From Ureibacillus thermophilus (GTDB taxonomy: Bacteria; Bacillota; Bacilli; Bacillales_A; Planococcaceae), in NCBI RefSeq assembly GCF_042657185.1, contig NZ_JBHSNN010000022.1: a DNA stretch of 49,487 bases; one strand, written 5' to 3'. The notes beneath the pieces are model-generated. The model was not told where the DNA came from. It did no database searches and was given only the letters and a program-made list of their open reading frames with translations. Made by a program: the position numbers and the translations under genes. This document shows, one piece after another, positions 26,300 to 34,609 of the stretch. Numbering within the stretch: the stretch's first letter is position 1; each line of letters starts with the position of its first letter.

Positions 26300-27203
26300 G
26301 ATGAGTGATGGGCAGCAAATCTATACTAGAATTTATGAAACAGAAAACCCTGTTGGAAACTTTTATATTCTTCACGGAATGGCGGAGCATGGCGAGCGTT
26401 ATGACGAGTTTGCCCAATTGCTTTGCCGGGAAGGGTATCGGGTGATTGTCCATGACCATCGCGGCCACGGAAAAACGGGAGAAGCGAGCGGCAAATTCGG
26501 TTATTTTTGTGATGAAGATGGATTTGAGCGGGTTGTAGAAGACGTTTATGAAATTATGAATGAAACGATGAATCGGCAATGCGACACTATTTTATTCGGG
26601 CATAGCATGGGTTCATTCCTTGCCCGAAGATTTATTCAGCTTCATTCAAGCCTCATTCATCAATGTATTCTTTGCGGAACCGGCTCAACAACAGCTTTGC
26701 ATTATATCGGGAATATCCTTGCAAAATCTCTTGTCCGCTTCCAAGGAAAAGAGATAGAAAGCAAATTAATGAATGAATTATCATTCTCAAGTTTCAATAA
26801 ACAATTTGAAAACGCAAGAACGCCTTTCGATTGGTTGACAAGCGATGTGAAAGAAGTGAGAACATATATAGAAGACCCATATTGCGGATTCATCCCAACC
26901 CATCAATTTTTTAAAGATTTAACGGATGGGTTATTGCTCATTAGCCGAAAAGAGGAAAATAAAAAAATCCGCAAAGATTTGCCTGTCCTTTTCATCAGCG
27001 GCAGCATAGACCCAGTTGGGAATAATGGAAAAGGGGTTTTCCAAGTTGCCAAAGAGTTGACAAAAGCAGGTCTTGAAAACGTGGCGGTTTATTTATTTGA
27101 AGGGATGCGCCACGAAATTTTAAATGAACAAAATAAAGAACTAGTTTATGAAGTATTATTACGGTGGTTAAGAAAATGGAAAAACAAAAATGTATTGATG
27201 TAG
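26277..27203 (+). CDS. Alpha/beta hydrolase, lysophospholipase (monoacylglycerol lipase-like)
   Basis: A soluble hydrolase of about 308 residues. It shows the oxyanion-region motif LHGMAEHGERYDEF, HDHRGHGKTGE, the nucleophile elbow GHSMGS and a C-terminal acid/His region (SGSIDPVGNNG, YLFEGMRHEILNE). This is the pattern of PldB/YtpA-type lysophospholipases. The ATG at 26277 is chosen because AAAGGGTG precedes it at good distance; in-frame ATGs at 26256, 26259 and 26271 are alternatives. It overlaps the end of glpD by about 23 bases and the start of miaA by about 28. Head-group or glycerol release here would feed GlpD, but this is inference. Confidence 0.8.
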   Translation: MKQVRWIEMSDGQQIYTRIYETENPVGNFYILHGMAEHGERYDEFAQLLCREGYRVIVHDHRGHGKTGEASGKFGYFCDEDGFERVVEDVYEIMNETMNRQCDTILFGHSMGSFLARRFIQLHSSLIHQCILCGTGSTTALHYIGNILAKSLVRFQGKEIESKLMNELSFSSFNKQFENARTPFDWLTSDVKEVRTYIEDPYCGFIPTHQFFKDLTDGLLLISRKEENKKIRKDLPVLFISGSIDPVGNNGKGVFQVAKELTKAGLENVAVYLFEGMRHEILNEQNKELVYEVLLRWLRKWKNKNVLM

Positions 27204-28108
27204 TGGCCATCGTTGGTCCAACGGCTTCAGGAAAAACGGCATTAAGCATTAAAATGGCAAAAGCCTTTGACGGTGAAATTATTAACGGGGATTCGATGCA
27301 AGTATATAAAGGGCTAGATATCGGCACCGCCAAAATCCGTGAAGAAGAAATGGAAGGCATCCCCCACCATTTATTAAGCTTTAAAGAGCCGACAGAAAGT
27401 TTTTCCGTTGCGGAATATCAACGATTGGTACGGGAAAAAATAAAAGAAATACAAAGCCGAAAAAAATTGCCGATTATTGTTGGCGGTACAGGCTTGTATA
27501 TTCAAGCGGTTTTGTATGATTTTCAATTTACAGAAGAAAAAGTAGATGAAGAAGCGCGGAAAAAATATTATGAAGAATTGGCAAAAATCGGGCCAAAAGC
27601 AATGCATGAAAAACTGGCGGCCCTCGACCCGGAAACGGCAAAACAAATTCATCCAAATAATACCCGCCGCGTCATCCGAGCACTGGAATTAATAGAACTG
27701 CATGGCATATCCAAACAATCGGAAGAGCTGAACCGAGGCCATGTTCCATTGTACAATCACTTCATTATCGGAATGAATATCGACCGGGAAGAATTGTACA
27801 AACGCATCAATGAGCGGGTGGATATAATGATGGAACAAGGGTTGCTTGATGAGGTACGAAGTTTGTGGGAAAGAAATATCCGAGATGTGCAGGCCGTCAA
27901 AGCCATAGGGTATAAAGAATTGTATGAATATTTGGACGGCCGCATTTCCCTTGATGAAGCAGTGGAGCAAATCAAGCAAAACTCCCGCCGCTATGCCAAA
28001 AGGCAATTAACCTATTTTCGAAATAAAATGGACGTACACTGGATAGGAAATGATTGGGGAAGTATTATAAAAATGTCTAAATTTTTTTATAATCAAGAAG
28101 GAAATTAA
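27176..28108 (+). CDS. miaA: tRNA dimethylallyltransferase MiaA
   Basis: A protein of about 310 residues. The P-loop GPTASGKT is at residues 14-21, followed by the family segments INGDSMQVYKGLDIGTAK, GIPHHLL and VGGTGLYIQA. It transfers the dimethylallyl group to A37 of UNN-reading tRNAs, giving i6A, the substrate of MiaB (17225). ATG 27176 is preferred over an in-frame GTG at 27164 because GGTGG then acts as ribosome site. It overlaps the preceding hydrolase gene. hfq follows 54 bases later, the standard miaA-hfq order. Confidence 0.95.
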   Translation: MEKQKCIDVVAIVGPTASGKTALSIKMAKAFDGEIINGDSMQVYKGLDIGTAKIREEEMEGIPHHLLSFKEPTESFSVAEYQRLVREKIKEIQSRKKLPIIVGGTGLYIQAVLYDFQFTEEKVDEEARKKYYEELAKIGPKAMHEKLAALDPETAKQIHPNNTRRVIRALELIELHGISKQSEELNRGHVPLYNHFIIGMNIDREELYKRINERVDIMMEQGLLDEVRSLWERNIRDVQAVKAIGYKELYEYLDGRISLDEAVEQIKQNSRRYAKRQLTYFRNKMDVHWIGNDWGSIIKMSKFFYNQEGN

Positions 28109-28162
28109 ATTCATGCTATCGAATATTTTACACTAGAGAAAAAAATAGATGAGGTGTGCGGT

Positions 28163-28393
28163 GTGAAATCAATCAATTTACAAGATACTTTCTTAAACAA
28201 TTTGCGTAAAAGCAATACTTTTGTTACTGTCTTTTTATTAAATGGCTTCCAATTAAAAGGAACAGTCAAATCCTACGATAACTTTACTGTGTTAATTGAA
28301 TCGGAAGGAAAACAGCATTTAATTTATAAACATGCTATCTCAACATTTTCACCATCCAAAAATGTTCAGTTTCAATCTGAAGAAAACAACTAA
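28163..28393 (+). CDS. hfq: RNA-binding protein Hfq
   Basis: An Sm-like protein of 76 residues from GTG 28163, with GAGG at 28151-28154; an in-frame GTG at 28154 overlaps that ribosome site. The Sm1 region (LQDTFLNNLRKSNTFVTVFL) and the Sm2 signature YKHAISTFSP are intact. It forms hexameric rings that bind U-rich small RNAs. In Bacillales its regulatory role is milder than in enterobacteria. A large hairpin follows the gene. Confidence 0.96.
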   Translation: MKSINLQDTFLNNLRKSNTFVTVFLLNGFQLKGTVKSYDNFTVLIESEGKQHLIYKHAISTFSPSKNVQFQSEENN

Positions 28394-28421
28394 AATTTCA
28401 TAAGAAGTCTTTGCAAAAAAA

Positions 28422-28480
28422 GATGGGCATGATGTGTTTGCGCAGTAGATTGCGCAACAATCATGTCCATTCGTTTTATA
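28422..28480 (+). terminator. Long hairpin after hfq
   Basis: ATGGGCATGAT (28422-28432) pairs, with a G-T wobble, with ATCATGTCCAT (28460-28470). A second perfect stem TTGCGCA / TGCGCAA lies inside it. TCGTTTTAT follows. The two-level hairpin and T-rich end suit termination of the miaA-hfq transcript. Confidence 0.65.
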
Positions 28481-28570
28481 GCAAATGTAAGATGGGAGTT
28501 TCAGACTCGCAGATTTTTCTATTGTAGATTATAATAAGTAGCATATGAAAAGGTTTGGAGGGTTTTTTTC

Positions 28571-28873
28571 ATGAAAACAATGACTACAGAAGAATTAATC
28601 AATTTATTGGATGCTAATGAGGACTTGAATATTATTGACGTTCGGGAAGATTTTGAAGTTGCTAATGGCATGATTCCTGGAGCAGTACATATTCCCCTTG
28701 GCTCCATTCCTGAACGCATGAATGAATTAGATCCGTCAAAACAATACATTATCGTATGCCGGTCTGGAAACCGCAGCGGGAAAGCTTGCGAATTTTTGGA
28801 AGCCAATGGATTTAATGTAGTCAACCTTGAAGGCGGTATGTTGGAATACGACGGAGAGTTGGAATTTAAATAA
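28571..28873 (+). CDS. Single-domain rhodanese-like protein
   Basis: A protein of 100 residues forming one rhodanese domain. The active loop is CRSGNRS with the catalytic Cys63, and VREDFEVANGMIPGAVHIPL is the family's entry segment. Such proteins carry sulfane sulfur as a persulfide and pass it to acceptors. It replaces hflX (ynbA), which lies between hfq and ynbB in B. subtilis. AGGTTTGGAGG before the ATG is a strong ribosome site. The partner in sulfur transfer is unknown, although tRNA thiolation or stress functions are typical. Confidence 0.9.
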   Translation: MKTMTTEELINLLDANEDLNIIDVREDFEVANGMIPGAVHIPLGSIPERMNELDPSKQYIIVCRSGNRSGKACEFLEANGFNVVNLEGGMLEYDGELEFK

Positions 28874-28885
28874 TATAAATGAGAA

Positions 28886-28914
28886 GGGGTTCTTCACAGG
28901 ACTCCGCTTTTTTT
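28886..28914 (+). terminator. Terminator after the rhodanese gene
   Basis: GGGGTTC (28886-28892) pairs with GGACTCC (28899-28905) using two G-T wobbles around TTCACA, followed by GCTTTTTTT. Confidence 0.55.
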
Positions 28915-28998
28915 ATGGAATTGGATGGACATTCGCTATTCGAAATTTCCTGCATAAGTTTAAAATGGATTTTGAAAAAACCATCCCTTACAATACAG

Positions 28999-29026
28999 TT
29001 GACTCCTAACAACGAATTGATAAGAT
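28999..29026 (+). promoter_or_regulatory. Candidate promoter of ynbB
   Basis: TTGACT (28999-29004), a 16-base spacer and TAAGAT (29021-29026) lie about 45 bases before the ynbB start. The -35 is good; the spacer is one base short and the -10 imperfect. Confidence 0.4.
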
Positions 29027-29068
29027 GATATAGGATAAACAGTAAGATTTTAGACAGGAGTATTCGAA

Positions 29069-30319
29069 ATGTTTGTATCAAACTTAAAACCGGAAATCGT
29101 AGAACTTGCAAAAAAAATAGAAGAAAAAATAAAACCGTACATTGAAAAAGTAGAAGAAACAGCTTTTTTCAATCAGCAAAAAGTATTAACAGCCTTCCGA
29201 AAACATCAAGTAAGCGACTTTCATTTGAATCCATCCACTGGCTACGGCTATGACGATGAAGGACGAGATACGCTAGAGCGGGTATATGCGGAAGTATTTG
29301 GTGCAGAAAGCGCCCTTGTTAGAAGCCAAATCATCTCCGGAACCCATGCCATCACCTTAAGCTTATTCGGCGTGCTTCGTCCGGGAGATGAACTCATCTA
29401 TATAACAGGGAAACCTTACGATACCCTTCAATCCATTGTCGATGGAGGAGAAAAAGATACAGGTTCTTTAAAAGATTTTGGCATCCGCTATCGGCATATC
29501 GACTTAATTAACGATCGGGAAATCGATTGGGAAGGCGTCCAAAAAGCCATCAATGAAAACACAAAAATGATAGCCATTCAGCGTTCAAAAGGTTATGCCA
29601 CTAGACCATCCTTTACCATTGAACAAATTCGCGAAATGTGTGAAAAAGTGCGGGAAATCAAGAAAGATGTCGTCATTTTTGTGGACAATTGCTATGGGGA
29701 GTTTGTGGAAAAGCTTGAACCAATCGAAGTTGGAGCGGATTTAATGGCAGGCTCTCTCATTAAAAATCCGGGGGGAGGTCTTGCAAAAACGGGCGGTTAC
29801 ATCGCTGGAAGAGCCGATTTAGTGGAAAAATGCGCCTTTCGGATGACGAGCCCAGGAATTGGTGCAGAAGCAGGCGCTTCATTAAATACGCTGATCGATT
29901 TTTATCAAGGATTTTTCTTAGCGCCTCATGTAGTTGCTCAAAGTTTGAAAGGAGCAATTTTCACTTCTGCGATGCTGGAAGAGGTGGGAATGAAAACAAC
30001 TCCTCACTATACGGAATACCGCACCGATTTAATCCAGTCCGTTTCATTCCAAACGGCAGAGCAAATGGTTGCCTTTTGCCAAGAAATCCAAGCAGCTTCT
30101 CCAATCAACGCCCACTATGCGCCTGTGCCATCCTATATGCCTGGTTATGAAGATGATGTCATTATGGCTGCAGGCACCTTTGTGCAAGGCTCCAGCATCG
30201 AACTGACAGCTGACGGCCCAATCCGTCCGCCGTATACTGCATACGTGCAGGGAGGATTAACTTACGAACACGTGAAATATGCGGTTTGCAGCGCGGTTCA
30301 AAAACTGAAATTTTCTTAA
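29069..30319 (+). CDS. ynbB: PLP-dependent YnbB family protein (methionine gamma-lyase-related, 'aluminum resistance')
   Basis: A fold-type I PLP protein of 416 residues. FVDNCYGEFVE and GSLIKNPGGG (Lys232 as likely PLP anchor) are visible, and the full sequence follows the YnbB family, once named aluminum resistance protein. No biochemical activity has been firmly assigned to it; its likeness to methionine gamma-lyase suggests C-S lyase chemistry. In B. subtilis ynbB lies just before glnRA. Here a 4.2-kb block of cobamide genes and a membrane gene separates them. A compact terminator follows. Confidence 0.9.
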   Translation: MFVSNLKPEIVELAKKIEEKIKPYIEKVEETAFFNQQKVLTAFRKHQVSDFHLNPSTGYGYDDEGRDTLERVYAEVFGAESALVRSQIISGTHAITLSLFGVLRPGDELIYITGKPYDTLQSIVDGGEKDTGSLKDFGIRYRHIDLINDREIDWEGVQKAINENTKMIAIQRSKGYATRPSFTIEQIREMCEKVREIKKDVVIFVDNCYGEFVEKLEPIEVGADLMAGSLIKNPGGGLAKTGGYIAGRADLVEKCAFRMTSPGIGAEAGASLNTLIDFYQGFFLAPHVVAQSLKGAIFTSAMLEEVGMKTTPHYTEYRTDLIQSVSFQTAEQMVAFCQEIQAASPINAHYAPVPSYMPGYEDDVIMAAGTFVQGSSIELTADGPIRPPYTAYVQGGLTYEHVKYAVCSAVQKLKFS

Positions 30320-30349
30320 AGCAGTTCAACTTGAGCTGCTTTTTCTTTA
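30317..30349 (+). terminator. Terminator after ynbB
   Basis: AAAGCAG (30317-30323) and CTGCTTT (30338-30344), extended by TTCAA / TTGA inside, form a compact hairpin followed by TTCTTT. It separates ynbB from the cobamide genes. Confidence 0.7.
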
Positions 30350-30454
30350 GAGTCTGAGAATCAACTGTCATCATGGACGCCAAAAAATTTTGGCTCGCAC
30401 CATTCTATGATTTGTGTTAACGTACATATAGAGTTTACAAAAAGAGGGAAAATC

Positions 30455-31129
30455 ATGATAACACTCAACTCTATCAAATATTATGGAGAATATATCGCCA
30501 TTGAGGCAGAAAAACCGCTTCGCACCATCAGTACGGCCATCCACAACGCAGGTTATGGATATTATCAATATTTTATTAATCGAACTGTTGACCCGACTTA
30601 TAATCCATCAGATGCCCATGAAGAAATGAAGCAATTTCTTCAGTCGAAAGGGTTTCCTTTGGACAAAACCGTTGCCATGATGACCGCGGTTGATATGAAA
30701 TTTGCCTTTTCGCGCTTTTACCATGACGGGGATACTTCCATCCTATTGCTCGTTACAGCAGGATTAAATAATGCAGTGGATGTGACGAACACTTACAACG
30801 ATTCCTCCGATCCTTCAATCGGTACAATCAATATTTTTATTTTGATTAACGGCCGTTTGACGGATGAGGCATTGATTCAAGCCATGTGCTGCGCAGTGGA
30901 AGCGAAAACGAAAGTGCTCTCTGAAAAACAAATACTTGACAAAACCACCGGAACAATTGCGACAGGCACTTCCACCGACAGCATTTGCATTGCTTCCACA
31001 CAAAATGGGGAGTTTCATCAATATGGAGGTTCCATTACAAAAGTAGGTTCCCTTATTGGAAAAGGATTATATGAAACGTTAAGTGAAGCCGTTGATGAAT
31101 ATATCGCTTTTAAGAAAGGAACATCATAA
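30455..31129 (+). CDS. cbiZ: Adenosylcobinamide amidohydrolase CbiZ
   Basis: A protein of about 224 residues from ATG 30455, which follows AGAGGGAA; an in-frame ATG at 30407 has no ribosome site. The family signature near the C-terminus (TGTSTDSICIAS) and TVAMMTAVDM and TAGLNNAVDV segments are present. CbiZ cuts the aminopropanol side chain of adenosylcobinamide (and of some pseudocobamides) to give adenosylcobyric acid, so scavenged corrinoids can be rebuilt. The genes cbiB, cobD and cobC follow with tiny gaps or overlaps and carry out the next steps. The 135-base upstream region has no cobalamin riboswitch that I can see. Confidence 0.88.
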   Translation: MITLNSIKYYGEYIAIEAEKPLRTISTAIHNAGYGYYQYFINRTVDPTYNPSDAHEEMKQFLQSKGFPLDKTVAMMTAVDMKFAFSRFYHDGDTSILLLVTAGLNNAVDVTNTYNDSSDPSIGTINIFILINGRLTDEALIQAMCCAVEAKTKVLSEKQILDKTTGTIATGTSTDSICIASTQNGEFHQYGGSITKVGSLIGKGLYETLSEAVDEYIAFKKGTS

Positions 31130-31130
31130 C

Positions 31131-32084
31131 ATGACCATCCTAGCTGTAATCATCGGGCAATTGCTGGATCTTATCATCGGCGATCCTCCAAAAATGCCTC
31201 ATCCCATTCGATGGATCGGCTCTTTTATTCGCTTTCTTACAACGAAATTGAATCATGGATCTCATCGATTTTTTAAAGGTGCTGTCACGGCTATTCTCGT
31301 AGTATCGACTGCTGCCGTCACGACGTTTTTGATCGTTTATGTGTCCTATGGAATTCATGTGATGGTGGGCATTATCGTGGAAGGAATTTTAATCGGAGTT
31401 GGACTAGCCCAAAGAAGCTTAAAGGAAGCGGCGATGGAAGTTTATGTAGCCTTAGAAAAAGGAGATCTGAAAGAAGCAAGAAAAAAGTTATCGTGGATTG
31501 TCGGACGGGATACGGAACATTTAAATGAACCGGAAATCGTGCGCGGTGTCGTGGAAACGGTTTCTGAAAATACAAGCGATGGGGTGACGGCTCCATTATT
31601 TTATGCATGCCTTTTTGGTGCAACAGGTTTATGGACATATAAAGCCATTAATACATTGGATTCCATGATTGGCTATAAAAATGAGGAGTATATGGAATTC
31701 GGAAAATTCAGCGCAAGGCTCGATGATATAGCCAATTTCATTCCAAGCAGACTGACAGGATTTATCATATTATGTTTCACGAAAAATAAAACAAATCGAC
31801 CGTTGAAAGAACGCTTTCGTTTATGGCTAGAGGATGCGAAAAAGCATCCAAGTCCCAACAGCGGCTATTTGGAAGCAGCAACAAGTTATCAATTGGGCAT
31901 CCGTCTTGGAGGCTACAACTCTTATCAAGGCATTCCATCTTTTCGGGCATATATGGGAATCGCCGATGTTCCATTGGAAGCCGAACATATAAAAGAAACA
32001 ATTCGGCAAATGCTCATTGCGTCCTTTTTGTTTACCATCTTAATCGGGGGTGTCATCGTTGCAATATCCATCCCATGGAGCTAA
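31131..32084 (+). CDS. cbiB: Adenosylcobinamide-phosphate synthase CbiB
   Basis: A membrane protein of about 317 residues with several hydrophobic helices and the family signature VRGVVETVSENTSDGVTAPL. It attaches (R)-1-aminopropan-2-ol O-2-phosphate (from CobD) to adenosylcobyric acid (from CbiZ). The start is ATG 31131, one base after the cbiZ stop, using AAGAAAGGA inside cbiZ. The 3' end overlaps the cobD start, a sign of translational coupling. Confidence 0.92.
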   Translation: MTILAVIIGQLLDLIIGDPPKMPHPIRWIGSFIRFLTTKLNHGSHRFFKGAVTAILVVSTAAVTTFLIVYVSYGIHVMVGIIVEGILIGVGLAQRSLKEAAMEVYVALEKGDLKEARKKLSWIVGRDTEHLNEPEIVRGVVETVSENTSDGVTAPLFYACLFGATGLWTYKAINTLDSMIGYKNEEYMEFGKFSARLDDIANFIPSRLTGFIILCFTKNKTNRPLKERFRLWLEDAKKHPSPNSGYLEAATSYQLGIRLGGYNSYQGIPSFRAYMGIADVPLEAEHIKETIRQMLIASFLFTILIGGVIVAISIPWS

Positions 32085-33135
32085 TTACCAAACTCTTTAC
32101 GAACGTTTTCAAATTCCGATGCCAGAAAAAGTATACGATTTAAGCGAAAATGTAAATGCTTTCGGTTTTCCTGCGGCGATAAAAGAAAAATGGCATCAAT
32201 TGCTGCGCCATATTATGACTTATCCCCATCCAGAAGCTGAACCGTTGCGAACGCTTTTGGCACAGAAACATCATGTCAAACGGGAAAACCTTCTCATCGG
32301 CAACGGGGCTGCTGAATTATTGACTTTTTTTGCCGGGAGATTTACAAATCAAAAAGTGATCATTGTACATCCAACCTTTTCGGAATATAAAACAACCCTT
32401 GAAGCTCAAAAAGCAAAATTGGTGGAACTGGCCGTGGAAAACATTACTGCCTATCAGCTCCCAATTGAGCAAATCAAAAAACAGATGAAGGATGCAGCCT
32501 GCCTTTATTTATGCAACCCTAATAATCCCACAGGCTCCCTCATCCCAAAGAAAACGATTGAAGAACTGCTGATTTTTGGGAAAGCTGTGGGATGTGAAAT
32601 TTTGGTGGATGAAGCCTTTATGGATTGGACTGATGAAACTCAATCGGCCATACCGCTGATTGAACGGTATCCGAATTTAACCGTTTTAAGGTCCATGACG
32701 AAAATGTATGGCATTGCAGGCATTCGGTTGGGCTATTTCATTGGACGGAAAGAACTGGTGGAGGAATTAAACGATAAGCTTCCCCATTGGCATGTTAATG
32801 CGTTGGCCATTGAAGTTGGCAAATGGTGTTTGGAAGATGAAGCATTCCGGCATGAAAGCATTGCAAAACACGCTGAGATAAAAGCTCGTCTTGAACACTA
32901 TTTACTTGAGAAACAATGCATCATCACGAACAGCGCAACGAACTTTCTATGCTTTCAGCTGAAAGAACCGGAAAAGACGCAGGACTTTTATTTTGATTGT
33001 CTTCGAAAAGGCGTAGTGTTGCGGCATACAGAAAACTTCTACGGCATGGATGGCAAGTGGCTCCGAATCGGCATTAAGAAAGCAGAAGCGATGGAGAAAT
33101 TTCAACAAATCATGGATGAATGGTATGGACAATAA
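32059..33135 (+). CDS. cobD: L-threonine-O-3-phosphate decarboxylase CobD
   Basis: A class-I/II PLP aminotransferase-fold protein of about 358 residues. LSENVNAFGFP near the start, CNPNNPTG, LVDEAFMDW and the anchor region RSMTKMYGIAGIRLGY (Lys about residue 215) are typical. CobD decarboxylates threonine phosphate to the aminopropanol phosphate used by CbiB. TTG 32059 is preferred because GGGGGTG (32046-32052) is then a proper ribosome site; GTG 32050 overlaps that site. Histidinol-phosphate aminotransferase is the main alternative family, but the operon context decides for CobD. Confidence 0.85.
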   Translation: MQYPSHGANYQTLYERFQIPMPEKVYDLSENVNAFGFPAAIKEKWHQLLRHIMTYPHPEAEPLRTLLAQKHHVKRENLLIGNGAAELLTFFAGRFTNQKVIIVHPTFSEYKTTLEAQKAKLVELAVENITAYQLPIEQIKKQMKDAACLYLCNPNNPTGSLIPKKTIEELLIFGKAVGCEILVDEAFMDWTDETQSAIPLIERYPNLTVLRSMTKMYGIAGIRLGYFIGRKELVEELNDKLPHWHVNALAIEVGKWCLEDEAFRHESIAKHAEIKARLEHYLLEKQCIITNSATNFLCFQLKEPEKTQDFYFDCLRKGVVLRHTENFYGMDGKWLRIGIKKAEAMEKFQQIMDEWYGQ

Positions 33136-33736
33136 ATTAGAACTTTTTTTCGTGCGCCATGGGGAAACGGAATGGAATCGGGAAGGGCGATTGCAAGGCT
33201 GGCTTGATTCCCCGTTAACACCGAATGGCATCAGACAAATCAACCGTTTAAAGGAACAATTAAAAGAAATCTGTTTTGATGCGGCTTTTTCCAGTACTTC
33301 CGAAAGGGCATTCCACACGGCCCAATTATTAGCGGGATATGATTTAACGATTAAAAAAGATGAAAGATTATTGGAAATTCATTTAGGCAGCTGGCAGGGA
33401 AAACGGATTGTCGATATAGAAACATTCGACGCTGAAAGATATGCCCATTATTGCCATCAGCCTGAAAAATACATTCCTGATACAGGCGAAAGCTTTCAAC
33501 AAGTCATCCAAAGAATGAACAACTTTCTAGAATATTGTGAAAGCAGCTTCAGCGAGGGGAAAATTTTAGTAATATCCCATGGCGTCGCAATAAGGGCACT
33601 CATTATATCCATTTTGCAGCTGCCCATAAACCATATTTGGGACTTTGAGATTGATGGAGCCAGTGTGACAAAAATGGTCTCTTTCAAAAAACAAAGAATG
33701 ATTGAGTATATCGGCAAAACCGATTTTCTTGAATAA
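33125..33736 (+). CDS. cobC: Histidine phosphatase, probable alpha-ribazole phosphatase CobC
   Basis: A phosphoglycerate-mutase-like phosphatase of 203 residues with the RHGETEWNREG motif (catalytic His), the acidic LEIHLGSWQGK region and the second His in ISHGVAIRAL. In a cobamide operon the natural role is removal of the phosphate from alpha-ribazole phosphate or adenosylcobalamin phosphate. The family is broad, so this role is inferred from position. The ATG at 33125 overlaps cobD by 11 bases. CobU, CobS and CobT, needed to finish the nucleotide loop, are not in the window. Confidence 0.72.
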   Translation: MDNKLELFFVRHGETEWNREGRLQGWLDSPLTPNGIRQINRLKEQLKEICFDAAFSSTSERAFHTAQLLAGYDLTIKKDERLLEIHLGSWQGKRIVDIETFDAERYAHYCHQPEKYIPDTGESFQQVIQRMNNFLEYCESSFSEGKILVISHGVAIRALIISILQLPINHIWDFEIDGASVTKMVSFKKQRMIEYIGKTDFLE

Positions 33737-33737
33737 G

Positions 33738-33784
33738 ACAACTCCATAGAAAAATATATTGAATTAGATCATCAAATGGAGTTG
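33738..33784 (+). other. Inverted repeat covering the ribosome site of the next gene
   Basis: ACAACTCCAT (33740-33749) and its reverse complement ATGGAGTTGT (33776-33785) flank a 26-base A/T-rich loop. The right arm contains the GGAG that serves the gene at 33790. The structure could hide this ribosome site or act as a weak terminator for the cob operon. Confidence 0.5.
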
Positions 33785-33789
33785 TTGCC

Positions 33790-34404
33790 ATGTACGGCCA
33801 TCATATAAGTCTTGTTTTAAAACATTTTGCCTTGATGTGGGCACTATCGGCGCTTGGTTTTATATTGGCGGTATTTCTTCCTTCTTCCATTGTTCTTGTG
33901 GTTTCTATTATAGATATCCTTTTCCTGCTTGTTGTTCTATTCGTCCGAAATTTGGTTATCGCCGAAGTTTTCTTGTATATGATCCCGTTTTTTACAGGGA
34001 TGTTGTTCTTTTGGCTGGCGCAGTTTGTCATTAGCATTGGAACAGCATTTCTATACTCTATTTTCATTGGAACAGCGATTCTTTTTATTTTCCTTGCTCT
34101 ATTGGGATTGAAAATGCTCCTGTATATGACAGATGGAGCAGCCTATATTGCGGCAAGTTTACTGATTCTCGTTTTCTTCGTTTTTATTTATTTTTTCATT
34201 CCTTTTGAGGGCATCATTTATTTCTTAATTTCAGGGTTCTTAGTGTTGGCCATAGTGCTTTTTACGGTCTATCATTTTAATTTGATTCGGCATCATTATG
34301 TAAGGGAGAATGCAGTTGTAAATACCGCCCTCAGGTTATATTTGTCTTTTATCAATATCTTGATTTTTTCATTGGAATTTCTAACCGGATACAAAAGAAG
34401 ATAG
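33790..34404 (+). CDS. Multi-pass membrane protein, Bax inhibitor-1/YccA-like
   Basis: A very hydrophobic protein of 204 residues with about seven predicted membrane helices and short loops. The final segment ALRLYLSFINILIFSLEFL resembles the conserved end of the Bax inhibitor-1/YccA family (B. subtilis YetJ, a pH-sensitive calcium leak channel), and the size fits. The rest is too divergent for certainty, hence the moderate confidence. It sits between the cob genes and glnR with its own ribosome site (GGAG) inside an inverted repeat. No link to either neighbour is evident. Confidence 0.5.
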   Translation: MYGHHISLVLKHFALMWALSALGFILAVFLPSSIVLVVSIIDILFLLVVLFVRNLVIAEVFLYMIPFFTGMLFFWLAQFVISIGTAFLYSIFIGTAILFIFLALLGLKMLLYMTDGAAYIAASLLILVFFVFIYFFIPFEGIIYFLISGFLVLAIVLFTVYHFNLIRHHYVRENAVVNTALRLYLSFINILIFSLEFLTGYKRR

Positions 34405-34535
34405 AGTATTAGAAAAAACTGTAGAAATGAACAGATTAATTTTCTGCAGTTTTTTCTTTTGGTTAAAACGCAAAAAAGAAAAATATTTTATGGAAAAATG
34501 CAGAACATTTTTCGTTCATACAATTCTTTTGATTA

Positions 34536-34552
34536 TGTAAGGTTTCCTTACA
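34536..34552. promoter_or_regulatory. GlnR/TnrA operator of glnRA
   Basis: TGTAAGGTTTCCTTACA (34536-34552) is a perfect match to TGTNA-N7-TNACA and is itself fully palindromic. It ends five bases before the -35 of the glnR promoter. GlnR represses its own operon here when nitrogen is plentiful. I see only this one clear site, whereas B. subtilis has two. Confidence 0.88.
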
Positions 34553-34557
34553 TAACA

Positions 34558-34586
34558 TTGACAAACAAGATGACAGATAGTAAAAT
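34558..34586 (+). promoter_or_regulatory. Sigma-A promoter of glnRA
   Basis: A perfect TTGACA (34558-34563), a 17-base spacer and TAAAAT (34581-34586) precede glnR by about 24 bases. The GlnR box lies immediately upstream. Confidence 0.82.
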
Positions 34587-34609
34587 GAACTTCATTGGAG
34601 GGGAGTGAC

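Noticed and set aside
30320..30454. Cobalamin riboswitch upstream of cbiZ
   Set aside because: The leader is only about 135 bases, part of which is the ynbB terminator, and no B12-box (GCCACTG-like) or suitable folding was seen.
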